Positions 1-9,403 of a stretch of DNA of 64,000 nucleotides are shown here, piece after piece. Below the pieces are notes generated by a model. It was not told the DNA's origin. It worked only from the letters and a program-made list of their open reading frames with translations, and did not search any database. The stretch spans positions 1 to 64,000 of the forward strand of contig CAYWJB010000007.1 in the NCBI GenBank assembly GCA_964458495.1, read 5' to 3'. Source of the DNA: JANWVO01 sp964458495 (lineage in GTDB: Bacteria; Acidobacteriota; Terriglobia; Bryobacterales; Bryobacteraceae). The position numbers and the translations under genes were made by a program. Numbering within the stretch: position 1 is the first letter of the stretch; each line of letters opens with the position of its first letter.

Positions 1-256
1 AGCGTAACCCGCGAATCTGCGAATCGGCGGTTGGTCGCTCCATAATGACTGATCCGCTTCTCCCACAAGCCGGGCGCCCGGTTTCCGCCGGGCGCCCGGC
101 GCTGGCTGAAGGGACAGCCGCCCCACAGGCGCAAGGTGCGGGAGGACGTGCTCCACGAGCGCGCGGGCCGCGTGCAGTTGGTTCCGGTCTGGCAATCCTG
201 GCTGGCCGTGTAATCGGAGAGCCGCCTGTTGCGTCATCCTATGCAGACACTCGCCG
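1..256. other. Non-coding leader with tandem 12-nt palindrome
   Basis: No convincing gene is seen here; short open frames lack recognisable protein features. A 12-base GC palindrome, CCGGGCGCCCGG, occurs twice (70-81 and 88-99) separated by six bases. The copies can pair with each other or with themselves, giving a strong hairpin without a following T run. It may be an upstream terminator remnant or a protein-binding site; function is unknown. Confidence 0.4.
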
Positions 257-1357
257 ATGAGAAGTGCAAGATTGCTGATGTTCCGCAGGGCCCCTGCGCC
301 CGCATGCCTTCTGCTGGCTGTCCTCGTGCCGCTCGCCGGCCAGTCCTGGCAGATCACTCGCGCGCCCCGGCTGGAGTTGCCCGTCCGCCCGGACGGCAAC
401 AGCGCAGCTTTCTGGTGGGACCGCGCGTTCCATGTGTTCACCTCCACCGGCTCGCCCCTGATGATCAGCACCGCCGGCAACCAGTTCACCGAGTATGAGA
501 GCCAGCCGGTCGATGTCACCGCCGTGGCCCATTCGCCGTTGTGGATGGAAGCGGCGCAGCGCGCCGGTAGCGTTCTTTTCGGCTGGTATCACCATGAGCC
601 CGGCGGCGTCTGCGGCTCCGTGCCCCTGACCAGCCCGAAGATCGGCGCGGCCCTTTCCCATGACAGCGGCCGCAGCTTCACGGACCTGGGGATTGTGCTC
701 GAGTCCGGCGATCCGGTGGACTGCACTGCGAAGAACGGATTTTTCGCCGGAGGGCACGGAGACTTCTCGGTCGTTCCGGACCGGCGGCGGGAGTTTTTCT
801 ATTTCTTCTTCACGAATTATGCCGGGCCGCTGGAGCGCCAGGGGATTTGCGCCGCCAGACTCGCCTGGGCGGACCGCTTCGCGCCTGCGGGCAAAGTGTG
901 GAAGTACTTCGAGGGGAAATGGGAGGAGCCCGGTCTCGGCGGACGGTGCACGCCTCTGTTTCCGGCGCGCCGCGAATGGCAGCGCGCCGATACGGACTCC
1001 TTCTGGGGGCCGGCGGTGCACTACAACTCCTGGCTGCGCCGCTACGTGATGCTGCTGAACCGGTCCTGCTGCTCGCCCGGCTGGCCGCAGGAGGGGATCT
1101 ACATTTCCTTCAGCGACGGCCCGCTGGAGTCCATGCAATGGACTGGGCCGCAAAAGCTCATGGATGGGGAGGAAATCGGATTCCGGCCCGGTTATTACCC
1201 GCAGATCCTGGGACTGTATTCCGGGGAAACCGATACGCTGGCCGGGCAAAAAGCCCGGCTTTATATTCACGGGATTTCCGACTGGACCATCACGTTTTTC
1301 CGTACTCCCGCGCCTTCCCCGCCGGCGTTCTGGCCTCCCAGCGGCGGACCGCGCTAG
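257..1357 (+). CDS. Secreted hypothetical protein, glycosidase-like propeller
   Basis: Predicted 366-residue exported protein of unknown function. The N-terminus is basic and then hydrophobic (about residues 5-28, ending near AGQ), which looks like a signal peptide. The body is rich in aromatic residues and contains repeats of the kind SHDSGRSF (an Asp-box-like S-x-D-x-G-x-x-W/F motif) near residue 135, suggesting a five- or six-bladed beta-propeller as in sialidases and GH43-like proteins. Several cysteines fit a periplasmic location with disulfides. It stands alone before a minus-strand gene pair, and the ATG at 257 has no clear ribosome binding site. No catalytic residues could be assigned, so a hydrolase role is only a guess. 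Confidence 0.65.
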   Translation: MRSARLLMFRRAPAPACLLLAVLVPLAGQSWQITRAPRLELPVRPDGNSAAFWWDRAFHVFTSTGSPLMISTAGNQFTEYESQPVDVTAVAHSPLWMEAAQRAGSVLFGWYHHEPGGVCGSVPLTSPKIGAALSHDSGRSFTDLGIVLESGDPVDCTAKNGFFAGGHGDFSVVPDRRREFFYFFFTNYAGPLERQGICAARLAWADRFAPAGKVWKYFEGKWEEPGLGGRCTPLFPARREWQRADTDSFWGPAVHYNSWLRRYVMLLNRSCCSPGWPQEGIYISFSDGPLESMQWTGPQKLMDGEEIGFRPGYYPQILGLYSGETDTLAGQKARLYIHGISDWTITFFRTPAPSPPAFWPPSGGPR

Positions 1358-1399
1358 CCGCGCGGCCCGGTCCGGCGCCGCGCGTGGCCGTGTCCCTGT

Positions 1400-2248
1400 T
1401 CACCGCAGCTTGGCGAAGCGCGCCGCGACCTCCTGCTCGAACTCCCGGATGTGCGCCAGGGCGTAGTCGAGCGGGTCGATCGAATCGTCGGTGATCAAAG
1501 GCGTGAGGTCCATCCCGAAGATGATCGCCTGCGCCTGGTCCACCGAGTGGCTCTGGAAGTAGGTGGCGTTGGCGCGGCGCCTCCCCAGCGTGGCCAGGTC
1601 GTAGCGCTTGCCGCCGGCGATCTGCGAATCGAAGACGCCCAGCAGCGCCGCCGAGAGGTTCTCGTGCGCGCCGACGTCGAACACGACTTTCTTCGCATCC
1701 GGCAGCCAGTCCAGGTCGCGCCACACCTCGCAGCCGAGCAGCCGCGAGGGGCGCTGCTCCTGCGGCAGGCGGCGAATGGCGGCGATGGCGCGCAGCGCGA
1801 CGGCGACGTGCGTGTCGTGCTTGTCGCAGAGATTGTGCGTGTAGACGGTCTCCGGACGCGCGGCTTCCAGCACCTGCTGCAGGTCTTCCACCGGGCCGCG
1901 GTTGGCCCCGTCCTTGATCTCGCGGCTCGGGTAGTCGAGGAAGACGCAGGCGCCGTATTCGCCGACCATGGCCGCCTTCTTCTGCTCCACGCGCCGCACG
2001 CGCATCATGTCGGCGTCTGTGTGGCGGGCGTAGTCGCCCTCGCGCGCGCTTCCGGCGCCGTCGGTGACGATGACGCAGGAAAACCACTGGTCCGGCTTCT
2101 GGAAGCAGGCGAGGATGCCTTCCATCGCCATGATCTCGATGTCGTCCTGGTGGGCGGCGATGCCCAGCCGGGTCGTGCGCGCCAGCGCCCCGGGCAGGGG
2201 CGCGCCGTCGGGAACGTAAATCTCCGAATTTGTTTTATGAAACTGCAT
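1400..2248 (-). CDS. PIG-L/LmbE family deacetylase
   Basis: Zn-dependent N-deacetylase of the GlcNAc-PI de-N-acetylase (PIG-L/LmbE) family, 282 residues, likely cytoplasmic. The metal-binding AHQDD motif lies at residues 32-36 and a second H-x3-DKH-x-TH block sits near residue 140, matching the family's distal histidines. Known members remove acetyl groups from GlcNAc-containing small molecules; the substrate here is unknown. It starts 11 bases after the stop of the ROK-like kinase gene on the same strand, with GAGGAG upstream of the ATG, so the two are probably one operon. The position beside uronate and amino-sugar genes suggests a role in sugar turnover. Confidence 0.8.
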   Translation of the reverse strand: MQFHKTNSEIYVPDGAPLPGALARTTRLGIAAHQDDIEIMAMEGILACFQKPDQWFSCVIVTDGAGSAREGDYARHTDADMMRVRRVEQKKAAMVGEYGACVFLDYPSREIKDGANRGPVEDLQQVLEAARPETVYTHNLCDKHDTHVAVALRAIAAIRRLPQEQRPSRLLGCEVWRDLDWLPDAKKVVFDVGAHENLSAALLGVFDSQIAGGKRYDLATLGRRRANATYFQSHSVDQAQAIIFGMDLTPLITDDSIDPLDYALAHIREFEQEVAARFAKLR

Positions 2249-2259
2249 GGCGGTTCTCC

Positions 2260-3663
2260 TCAGGATCTCTGTGCGATCACGGGCAGGCTGGCGGCGGCGA
2301 TGGACTGGCCCACGCGGCGGCTCTTCTCGTCGGGCAGCGCCAGCCGCACCTTCTCCGCCGCTTCGGGAAACTCCGCTTCCAGCACGCGCCGCGCCTGTTC
2401 GATCATGATGTCGCCTCCGGGCCCCGTGGTGACGCGCCCGAGCACGAGAATGTGCTTCAGATCATAGAAGTCCGCGTAGTGCGCCACGGCATAGCCCAGC
2501 TCCGTGCCAATGGTTTCGTAGACTTTCCGCACCAGCGGATCGCCCGCCTGCATGCGGCGCTGAAGTTCCACCAGCCGCTCCGGCAGCGGCATCGCCGGGT
2601 CGAATTGGACGCCGGCTTGTGTGGCGATGCGGTTGGCGCCCACCTGCGAGAAATACTGCACGCCGCAGCCCGCGTCTCCGCTCCACTCGTCCACGGGCGC
2701 GCCGTTGCGGTAATCGACCGGCGCGAAGGCCAGCTCGTTCAGCCAGCCGGTGATGTTGCCGTGCGAGTCGGCGTAGCCGGCGGCGAGGCTCGACCCCATG
2801 GCGATGCCGAGCACCGGGTTGTCGTTGAGCGACATCGAGCCGGCCAGCGCCGTCACCTCGCCGTCGTTGACCACTTCCAGCGGCACGCCGAGCTCGTCGC
2901 GGATGCGCAGAAACAGGTCCGCCACCTGCGCGTCAAAGACGTCCTTTGGCACGCCGCGGAACAGCGAGGCCACCCGCACCCGGTTGTTGATGTAGACGCC
3001 GGCCGCCGAGCCGCCCACCGCATCCAGCCGCGGCAGGTGCGCCGCAGCGCGGCGGATCGAGTCCATGATTCCCTCGTAGTGGTATCGCGGGTCCGTCTGC
3101 GGGCGCGGGTCCCACGGCACCTCTTCGCTGAAAACCGGCTCGCCGTCGATCACCGCCGACGCCTTGCGGTCGCTTGCGCCCAGGTCAAAGCCCACGCGGC
3201 ACCCGTCCAGGTGGCGCCCCAGCGGGCTGGAGGCTTCGCGCGCGGGCGGCGCCCCGTCCGGCGAGGTGATTTCCACGGTGAACGGGCGCTCATAGACGCC
3301 GCCCATGAATTCGTGGTCGAAAGCGCGCGCGCCGCCGGGAGAATAAACGGCGCGGAGATGCTCCCCGATGGCCGCCGGGCCGCCGGCGTACACCTTCCAG
3401 CCGCCGCGCTGCCAGAGCAAGAACTTCACGATCCGCTCCGCGTAGCACAGGTTGAGTGCGAAATCGGGCGAGCCTTCCGGCAGCGCCACGGTCTCGTACC
3501 GGGAGACGCTCCCGTCGGAGCGCTCGACGGCCAGCACCAGAGGCACGGCGCCCTGCCGGGCCGCCAGCTCGCGGAAGTCGCGGTTCCAAAGCGACGCGGG
3601 AACAAAGCCGGGATCCAGTTCCGGCACGAACTTCGGTTGAACGGAGATTGCGGATGAGGACAT
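2260..3663 (-). CDS. ROK/ASKHA-like sugar kinase
   Basis: About 467 residues when started at the ATG at 3663, preceded by GGAGGGTGAG; an in-frame upstream ATG at 3702 is less likely. The central part has ASKHA-fold marks: phosphate-1 motif GFDLGASDRK near residue 160, a VVNDGEVTALAG segment like the ROK catalytic Asp loop, and GIAMGSSLAAG like the phosphate-2 loop. A C-terminal LVLGRVTTGPGG segment resembles the adenosine motif. The ROK zinc-finger cysteines are not seen and the N-terminal 150 residues are extra. It is divergent from uxaC and leads an operon with a PIG-L deacetylase, so hexose, uronate or amino-sugar phosphorylation is plausible; the substrate cannot be read from sequence. 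Confidence 0.7.
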   Translation of the reverse strand: MSSSAISVQPKFVPELDPGFVPASLWNRDFRELAARQGAVPLVLAVERSDGSVSRYETVALPEGSPDFALNLCYAERIVKFLLWQRGGWKVYAGGPAAIGEHLRAVYSPGGARAFDHEFMGGVYERPFTVEITSPDGAPPAREASSPLGRHLDGCRVGFDLGASDRKASAVIDGEPVFSEEVPWDPRPQTDPRYHYEGIMDSIRRAAAHLPRLDAVGGSAAGVYINNRVRVASLFRGVPKDVFDAQVADLFLRIRDELGVPLEVVNDGEVTALAGSMSLNDNPVLGIAMGSSLAAGYADSHGNITGWLNELAFAPVDYRNGAPVDEWSGDAGCGVQYFSQVGANRIATQAGVQFDPAMPLPERLVELQRRMQAGDPLVRKVYETIGTELGYAVAHYADFYDLKHILVLGRVTTGPGGDIMIEQARRVLEAEFPEAAEKVRLALPDEKSRRVGQSIAAASLPVIAQRS

Positions 3664-3682
3664 CGGTGAACTCACCCTCCCA

Positions 3683-3711
3683 TTATGACCAGCCGCCGGC
3701 AACGATATACT
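3683..3711 (+). promoter_or_regulatory. Putative uxaC promoter
   Basis: TATACT at 3706-3711 lies 17 bases after TTATGA (3683-3688), which only partly matches the -35 consensus. Initiation near 3718 would give a leader of about 19 bases carrying GAGG ahead of the uxaC ATG. The region also serves the divergent kinase gene. Confidence 0.45.
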
Positions 3712-3736
3712 GGCATTTCAGACGAGGTGCACCCAT

Positions 3737-5140
<1,404 letters not shown>

Positions 5141-5194
5141 AGCGGTGGCGCGACCGCCGCGGCGGTGGCAGGATAGAGGGCGAAGGAGACCGCC

Positions 5195-6385
5195 ATGATC
5201 TTTGGCAGAAGACCGTTCCTGGGGGCGCTTGGCAGCCTTCCGTGGCTGAACCGCCCGGGGCTGGCGGCGCCGCGCCGGCGCGACGTGATCGCCGAACTCG
5301 GTGTGCGCACGTTCATCAACGCGGCTGGCACGTACACGATGCTCACCGCTTCCCTCATGCCCGATGAGGTGATGGAGGCGATGCGCGCCGCCTCAAAGCA
5401 CTATGTGAACCTTACGGAGTTGCAGGACGCCGTGGGCAAACGCATCGCGGAATTGCTGGGCTGCGAGGCGGCGATGGTCACTTCGGGGGCGGCGGGCGCC
5501 CTTACCGTTGGCACCGCAGCGTGCATCACCGGCAAGGATCCGGACAAAATCCGCCGCATCCCGGACCTCGCCGGAATGAAGAGCGAGGTGCTCATCCAGA
5601 AGTCCCACCGTTACGGCTACGACCATGCCGTGCGCGCCGTGGGCATCCGCATGGTGGAGGTGGAAACAGCGGAGGAGTTCGAGCGCGCCGCCAACGAGCG
5701 CACGGCGATGGCGCTGTTCTTCAACGACGCCGACCCTCGCGGCAAGATCCACCTGGAGGAATTCGTGGCGCTCTGCCGCAAGCACAACATCCCGAGTTTC
5801 AACGATGCCGCCGCCGACGTGCCGCCCGTGGAGAATCTCTCGAAATATACGAAGATGGGCTTCGACCTGGTGACCTTCAGCGGAGGGAAGGGAATCTGCG
5901 GTCCCCAGAGCGCCGGGCTGCTTCTGGGCCGGAAGGACCTGATCGAGGCGGCGCGGCTGAACACTTCGCCCTACAGCGATTCGATCGCGCGCGGCATGAA
6001 GGTCAACAAGGAAGAGATGGTGGGCATGCTGGTGGCTCTCGAGATGTACCTGCGCAAGGACCACGCCGCCGAGGCGCGCGAATGGGACCGGCGCGTGGAG
6101 GTCATCAGCCGCGAGGCGAAGAAGGTGAGGACCGTGGCCACCGAGGTGCGCCTGCCGCCCATCGCCAACCACACGCCGCATCTCCGCATCACCTGGGACC
6201 AGACCGTGGTGCGCATCTCGCCGCCCGAGGTGATGAAGCAGCTGCGCGAGGGGCGCCCGTCGATCGAGGGCTGCCCCATGACGAACAAGGAGGCGCTCGT
6301 CCTCACGGTCTGGATGATGCAGAAGGGCGATGCCGAGATCGTCGGCAGGCGCGTGCGCGAGATTCTCTCCCGCGCCGCCGCCTGA
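5195..6385 (+). CDS. Tat-tagged SelA/DgaE-like PLP enzyme
   Basis: PLP-dependent enzyme of the aspartate-aminotransferase fold, subgroup of SelA and D-glucosaminate-6-phosphate ammonia-lyase (DgaE), 396 residues. The probable PLP lysine lies in SGGKGICGPQSAG near residue 233; FNDAAADVPP near 205 supplies the conserved Asp. The N-terminus (GRRPFLGALG, then a hydrophobic stretch ending LAAP) resembles a Tat signal, so the protein may be exported, which is unusual for PLP enzymes; folded, cofactor-loaded export would need Tat. GAAGGAG precedes the ATG at 5195. It follows uxaC on the same strand. Dehydration or ammonia-lyase action on a sugar or amino acid is inferred from family only. Confidence 0.8.
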   Translation: MIFGRRPFLGALGSLPWLNRPGLAAPRRRDVIAELGVRTFINAAGTYTMLTASLMPDEVMEAMRAASKHYVNLTELQDAVGKRIAELLGCEAAMVTSGAAGALTVGTAACITGKDPDKIRRIPDLAGMKSEVLIQKSHRYGYDHAVRAVGIRMVEVETAEEFERAANERTAMALFFNDADPRGKIHLEEFVALCRKHNIPSFNDAAADVPPVENLSKYTKMGFDLVTFSGGKGICGPQSAGLLLGRKDLIEAARLNTSPYSDSIARGMKVNKEEMVGMLVALEMYLRKDHAAEAREWDRRVEVISREAKKVRTVATEVRLPPIANHTPHLRITWDQTVVRISPPEVMKQLREGRPSIEGCPMTNKEALVLTVWMMQKGDAEIVGRRVREILSRAAA

Positions 6386-6415
6386 GCCCGCACCCGCCGG
6401 CGCCGCCCCTGCCGG

Positions 6416-6850
6416 TCAGAGGAAGGCGATGACGTCGATCTCGATGAGCGAGTCGCCGGGAATGTCCGCCACGGCGACGGTGGTGCGCACCGGCGGCTCG
6501 GGACCAAAACGCCCCAGGAACACCTCGTTCATCGGCTTGTAGTGCTCCAGCGTCTTCAGGTAGACGTTGCACTTCAGCACCTTCTCCATCGAGGAGCCTG
6601 CGTTCTTCAGCTCGACTTCGATCTCGTCCAGCACGCCGGCGGTCTGCACTTTGATGTCTCCGCCCTTGTGCCAGCCCTTGCCGGCGATGAAGAGGAGGTT
6701 CCCGTAAGAAACGGCGCCGGAAAACAGCGGTGTCTTCTGCGGCTTGGGGCCGCGGTAGTGCACCTTCTTCTGCGGCCTGTCCTGCGCCTGCGCCGCCGCA
6801 GGGGCGGCGAGCGCGGCGCCCGCGAGGAACGTTCGGCGCGATCTGGCCAT
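6416..6850 (-). CDS. Tat-exported RidA-family protein
   Basis: RidA/YjgF/Rid family protein, 144 residues, with an N-terminal SRRTFLAGAALAAPAAAQAQ Tat-type signal followed by the compact Rid fold. Cytoplasmic RidA hydrolyses reactive enamine/imine intermediates made by PLP dehydratases. Here the conserved QTAGVLDEIEVELKNAGSSMEKVLKCNVYL core is present (residues about 64-94) and the C-terminal end is IEIDVIAFL. The usual substrate-binding Arg region is replaced by EPPVRTTVAV, which keeps an Arg. The ATG at 6850 has AAAGGA upstream. It is convergent to the exported PLP enzyme gene, so the pair might act together outside the cytoplasm, an inference. Confidence 0.85.
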   Translation of the reverse strand: MARSRRTFLAGAALAAPAAAQAQDRPQKKVHYRGPKPQKTPLFSGAVSYGNLLFIAGKGWHKGGDIKVQTAGVLDEIEVELKNAGSSMEKVLKCNVYLKTLEHYKPMNEVFLGRFGPEPPVRTTVAVADIPGDSLIEIDVIAFL

Positions 6851-6888
6851 ATCGCTTGCGTCCTTTCCGTGAGAGGATTTCCACCGCG

Positions 6889-6894
6889 AGTATA
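6889..6894 (-). promoter_or_regulatory. -10 box for Tat-RidA gene
   Basis: TATACT on the minus strand, giving a predicted start near 6882 and a leader of about 32 bases that includes GGAAAGGA. No clear -35 was found. Confidence 0.4.
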
Positions 6895-6917
6895 TCGAAC
6901 GCCGCACCGCGCGGCGG

Positions 6918-6923
6918 TAGAAT
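6918..6923 (+). promoter_or_regulatory. -10 box, near-leaderless GH gene
   Basis: TAGAAT lies 7 bases before the ATG at 6931, and overlaps an earlier in-frame ATG at 6922. The predicted first transcribed base is 6930-6931, so the mRNA would be leaderless and the upstream ATG could not be used. Confidence 0.5.
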
Positions 6924-6930
6924 GGCACGC

Positions 6931-9006
6931 ATGGCTGAACTGAGCCGCCGCAACCTGTTGCTGTCCTCACCCATCCTCGCCGCTCCGAACATCGCCTGGA
7001 GCGCTTCCCAACTCGCGCCTGACGCTCCCGAACTGCGCTTCCGCCAGGTGCATCTCGACTTTCACACGAGCGAGCAAGTCGAAGACATCGCCGCGCAATT
7101 CGATCCGGACGACTTCGCGCGGACCCTGGAACGGGCGCGCGTCAATTCGGTCACCTGCTTCGCGCGCTGCCACCACGGCTGGATTTACTACGACACGAAA
7201 GCCAACCCCGAGCGGCGCCACCCGCACCTGAAGCGGAATCTGCTGCTCGAACAGATCGAAGCCTGCCACAAGCGCGACATCCGCGTGCCCATCTACGTCA
7301 CCATCATGTGGGACCACTACACCGCGCAGCGCCACGCCGACTGGCTGGTGGTGGACGAGAAGGGCGCGCCCGTGGGTACGCCCGTTTTCGAAGCCGGCTT
7401 CTACCGCCGCCTCTGCTACAACACGCCCTACCGCGAGTTCCTTCGACGGCACGTCACCGAGATTTGCGAAATGCTGCCCGTGGACGGCTTCTTCTTCGAC
7501 ATCGTCCACGACACTCCCTGCGCCTGCTTCTACTGCCGGGAACTGATGCGCAAGAACGGGCTGAACCCCGCCGATGCCGATCAGCGCTGGCGGTTCATGC
7601 ACCAGACCATGCTCGACTGGCAGGCGGAGATGAGCGCGCTGGTCCGCCGGCATCACAAGAAGGCGACCATCTTTTACAACGCCGGCCACGTCGGTCCGCG
7701 CCACCGCCGCATGGCGCCCGCGTTCACGCACTGGGAGCTCGAGTCGTTGCCCAGCGGCGGCTGGGGTTACCTGGATTTTCCGCTGAAAGTGCGCTACACG
7801 CGCACCCTCGGGCTCGACTCGCTTGGCATGACAGGCAAGTTCCACACTTCCTGGGGCGACTTCCACTCGCTCAAGAACCGCGCCGCGCTCGAGTACGAAT
7901 GTTTTCAGATGCTGGCGCTGGGCGCCAAGTGCAGCGTGGGCGACCAGCTCCATCCGGCGGGCAGGCTGGATGAGGCGACCTACGAGTTGATCGGCGCCGT
8001 CTACCGGCAGGTGGAGGCGAAGGAGCCGTGGTGCCGCGGCGCCCGCGCCATCGCCGATGTCGGCGTGCTCACGCCGGAGGAGTTCTACCGCGGGCCCGGC
8101 CGCGAAATTCCTCCCGCCTCGTTTGGCGCCGTGCGGCTTCTCACGGAGGCGAAGGCGCAGTTCGACGTGCTCGACTCGAGGAGCGACTTTTCGCGCTACC
8201 GCGTGCTCGTGCTTCCGGACCGGATCGAAGTGGACGCCGAACTGGCGCGCCGGCTGGAGGACTTTGTGGCGCGCGGAGGCAGCCTGCTGGCGTCCTTCGA
8301 ATCGGGACTGGACCCGAAGGGCGAGCGCTTCGCGCTGGATTGCCTGGGACTCGACCATGGCGGCGATGCGCCCTACAGCCCCGACTTCCTGGTGATTGAC
8401 GGGCCGCTGGGCGAGGGACTGCCGCGCACCGAACTCGTCATGTACATGCGCGGCAAGTCCGTGAAGCCGCGCCCGGGCGCGCAGGTGCTGATGGGAACCC
8501 ATGTGCCGTACTTCAACCGGACGTGGGACCATTTCTTCTCACACCGCCATACGCCATCGGCGGGCAAGCCGGGCGGGCCGGGCATCGTGCAGAACGGGCG
8601 ATGCATCTACTTCATGCACCCGGTGTTCACGCAGTATCACGCCAACGCTCCGCTGTGGGTGAAACGGCTGGTAGCGAACGCGCTGCGCCGGCTGCTGCCC
8701 GATCCGGTGATGGAGGTGCGCGGGCCGAGTTCCGTCCTGGCCGCCGTCAACGAGCAGCCGCAGGAGAACCGCTGGGTGGCGCATCTGCTGCACTACATCC
8801 CGGAGCGCCGCGGGCAGGCGTTCGACGTGATCGAGGACGTCATCCCGGTGGCCAACATCGATGTGCGCGTGAAGACTCCGCGCCCGGTGCGGCGAGCCGT
8901 GCTCGCGCCGGAAGGGCGGCCGCTGGAGGTGCGCCGCGAGCAGGCCTATACGGTTTTCCGGCTGCCGGTGCTCGACGGGCATCAGATGATTGCCCTTGAG
9001 TTCTGA
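6931..9006 (+). CDS. GHL6-type glycosidase with trimerisation domain
   Basis: Large predicted glycoside hydrolase, about 691 residues. The first residues (ELSRRNLLLSS...) look like a Tat signal. A TIM-barrel-like N-terminal half contains DGFFFDIVHD near residue 188, followed by a Cys pair in CACFYCREL, and YNAGH near 250, features I associate with the hypothetical glycosyl hydrolase 6/alpha-L-fucosidase-like group. The segment near residue 430 (YRVLVLPDRIEVDAEL ... FVARGGSLLAS) matches a beta-galactosidase trimerisation domain. A C-terminal beta domain follows. The start at 6931 is chosen because the promoter box overlaps the ATG at 6922. A second trimerisation-domain glycosidase (GH42-like) lies downstream. 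Substrate is unknown. Confidence 0.75.
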   Translation: MAELSRRNLLLSSPILAAPNIAWSASQLAPDAPELRFRQVHLDFHTSEQVEDIAAQFDPDDFARTLERARVNSVTCFARCHHGWIYYDTKANPERRHPHLKRNLLLEQIEACHKRDIRVPIYVTIMWDHYTAQRHADWLVVDEKGAPVGTPVFEAGFYRRLCYNTPYREFLRRHVTEICEMLPVDGFFFDIVHDTPCACFYCRELMRKNGLNPADADQRWRFMHQTMLDWQAEMSALVRRHHKKATIFYNAGHVGPRHRRMAPAFTHWELESLPSGGWGYLDFPLKVRYTRTLGLDSLGMTGKFHTSWGDFHSLKNRAALEYECFQMLALGAKCSVGDQLHPAGRLDEATYELIGAVYRQVEAKEPWCRGARAIADVGVLTPEEFYRGPGREIPPASFGAVRLLTEAKAQFDVLDSRSDFSRYRVLVLPDRIEVDAELARRLEDFVARGGSLLASFESGLDPKGERFALDCLGLDHGGDAPYSPDFLVIDGPLGEGLPRTELVMYMRGKSVKPRPGAQVLMGTHVPYFNRTWDHFFSHRHTPSAGKPGGPGIVQNGRCIYFMHPVFTQYHANAPLWVKRLVANALRRLLPDPVMEVRGPSSVLAAVNEQPQENRWVAHLLHYIPERRGQAFDVIEDVIPVANIDVRVKTPRPVRRAVLAPEGRPLEVRREQAYTVFRLPVLDGHQMIALEF

Positions 9007-9373
9007 TTCCAGGCCCCGCTGCACTCCGGCGCCGCCGCTGCCGCGTCCCGGCAGGCAATTTGCCGGGGCTGCGTCCATCGCGCTGTTCTGGCTCGTGCTG
9101 GCGCAGCTTGCCGGCGATGCCCGTCTGATGTTCCCCTGCCTGATGGCTTGCGCCGCTCTGGCCGCATGGCGCTGGGGATGGAAGGGCGCGCTGGCAGGCG
9201 GGATGGCGTTTCTGCTGATGCGCGTAGCGGCAGGCGCGCCCGCAACTGTGCTGTCGACGGAAGCCGTGGGCACAGCGCTGTCGCTTGCAGCGGCGCTGGC
9301 GGCGCGCGGAAGCGGGCCTGAGGGATGTGCCGCAGCAGGCTCTCTGGCGGCGCTTGCCGCTTTGCTGCTTTGA
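8990..9373 (+). CDS. Possible small membrane protein
   Basis: A 127-codon frame beginning with TTG inside the last codons of the upstream glycosidase gene and ending 30 bases before the next gene. It encodes three or four hydrophobic stretches (about residues 24-42, 46-62, 66-82, 92-108) rich in Ala, Leu and Gly, with Arg/Trp at the ends as in membrane proteins. No family is recognised. GC-rich DNA produces such frames by chance, so this is tentative. It also contains a 7-bp inverted repeat (CCCGGCA at 9047, TGCCGGG at 9061) that could instead be a transcription-end hairpin for the gene before. Confidence 0.3.
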   Translation: MPLSSDSRPRCTPAPPLPRPGRQFAGAASIALFWLVLAQLAGDARLMFPCLMACAALAAWRWGWKGALAGGMAFLLMRVAAGAPATVLSTEAVGTALSLAAALAARGSGPEGCAAAGSLAALAALLL

Positions 9374-9384
9374 ACGCTGTGCGG

Positions 9385-9393
9385 TGATAGAAT
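9385..9393 (+). promoter_or_regulatory. Extended -10 box for GH42 gene
   Basis: TGATAGAAT, an extended -10 (TGn plus TAGAAT at 9388-9393). Only ten bases separate it from the ATG, so the predicted leader is about four bases. Confidence 0.5.
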
Positions 9394-9403
9394 CGGGCGC
9401 GGT

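Noticed and set aside
9047..9067. CCCGGCA/TGCCGGG stem as an intrinsic terminator after the first glycosidase
   Set aside because: No T run follows, and a possible membrane-protein frame covers it. Mentioned within that entry only.
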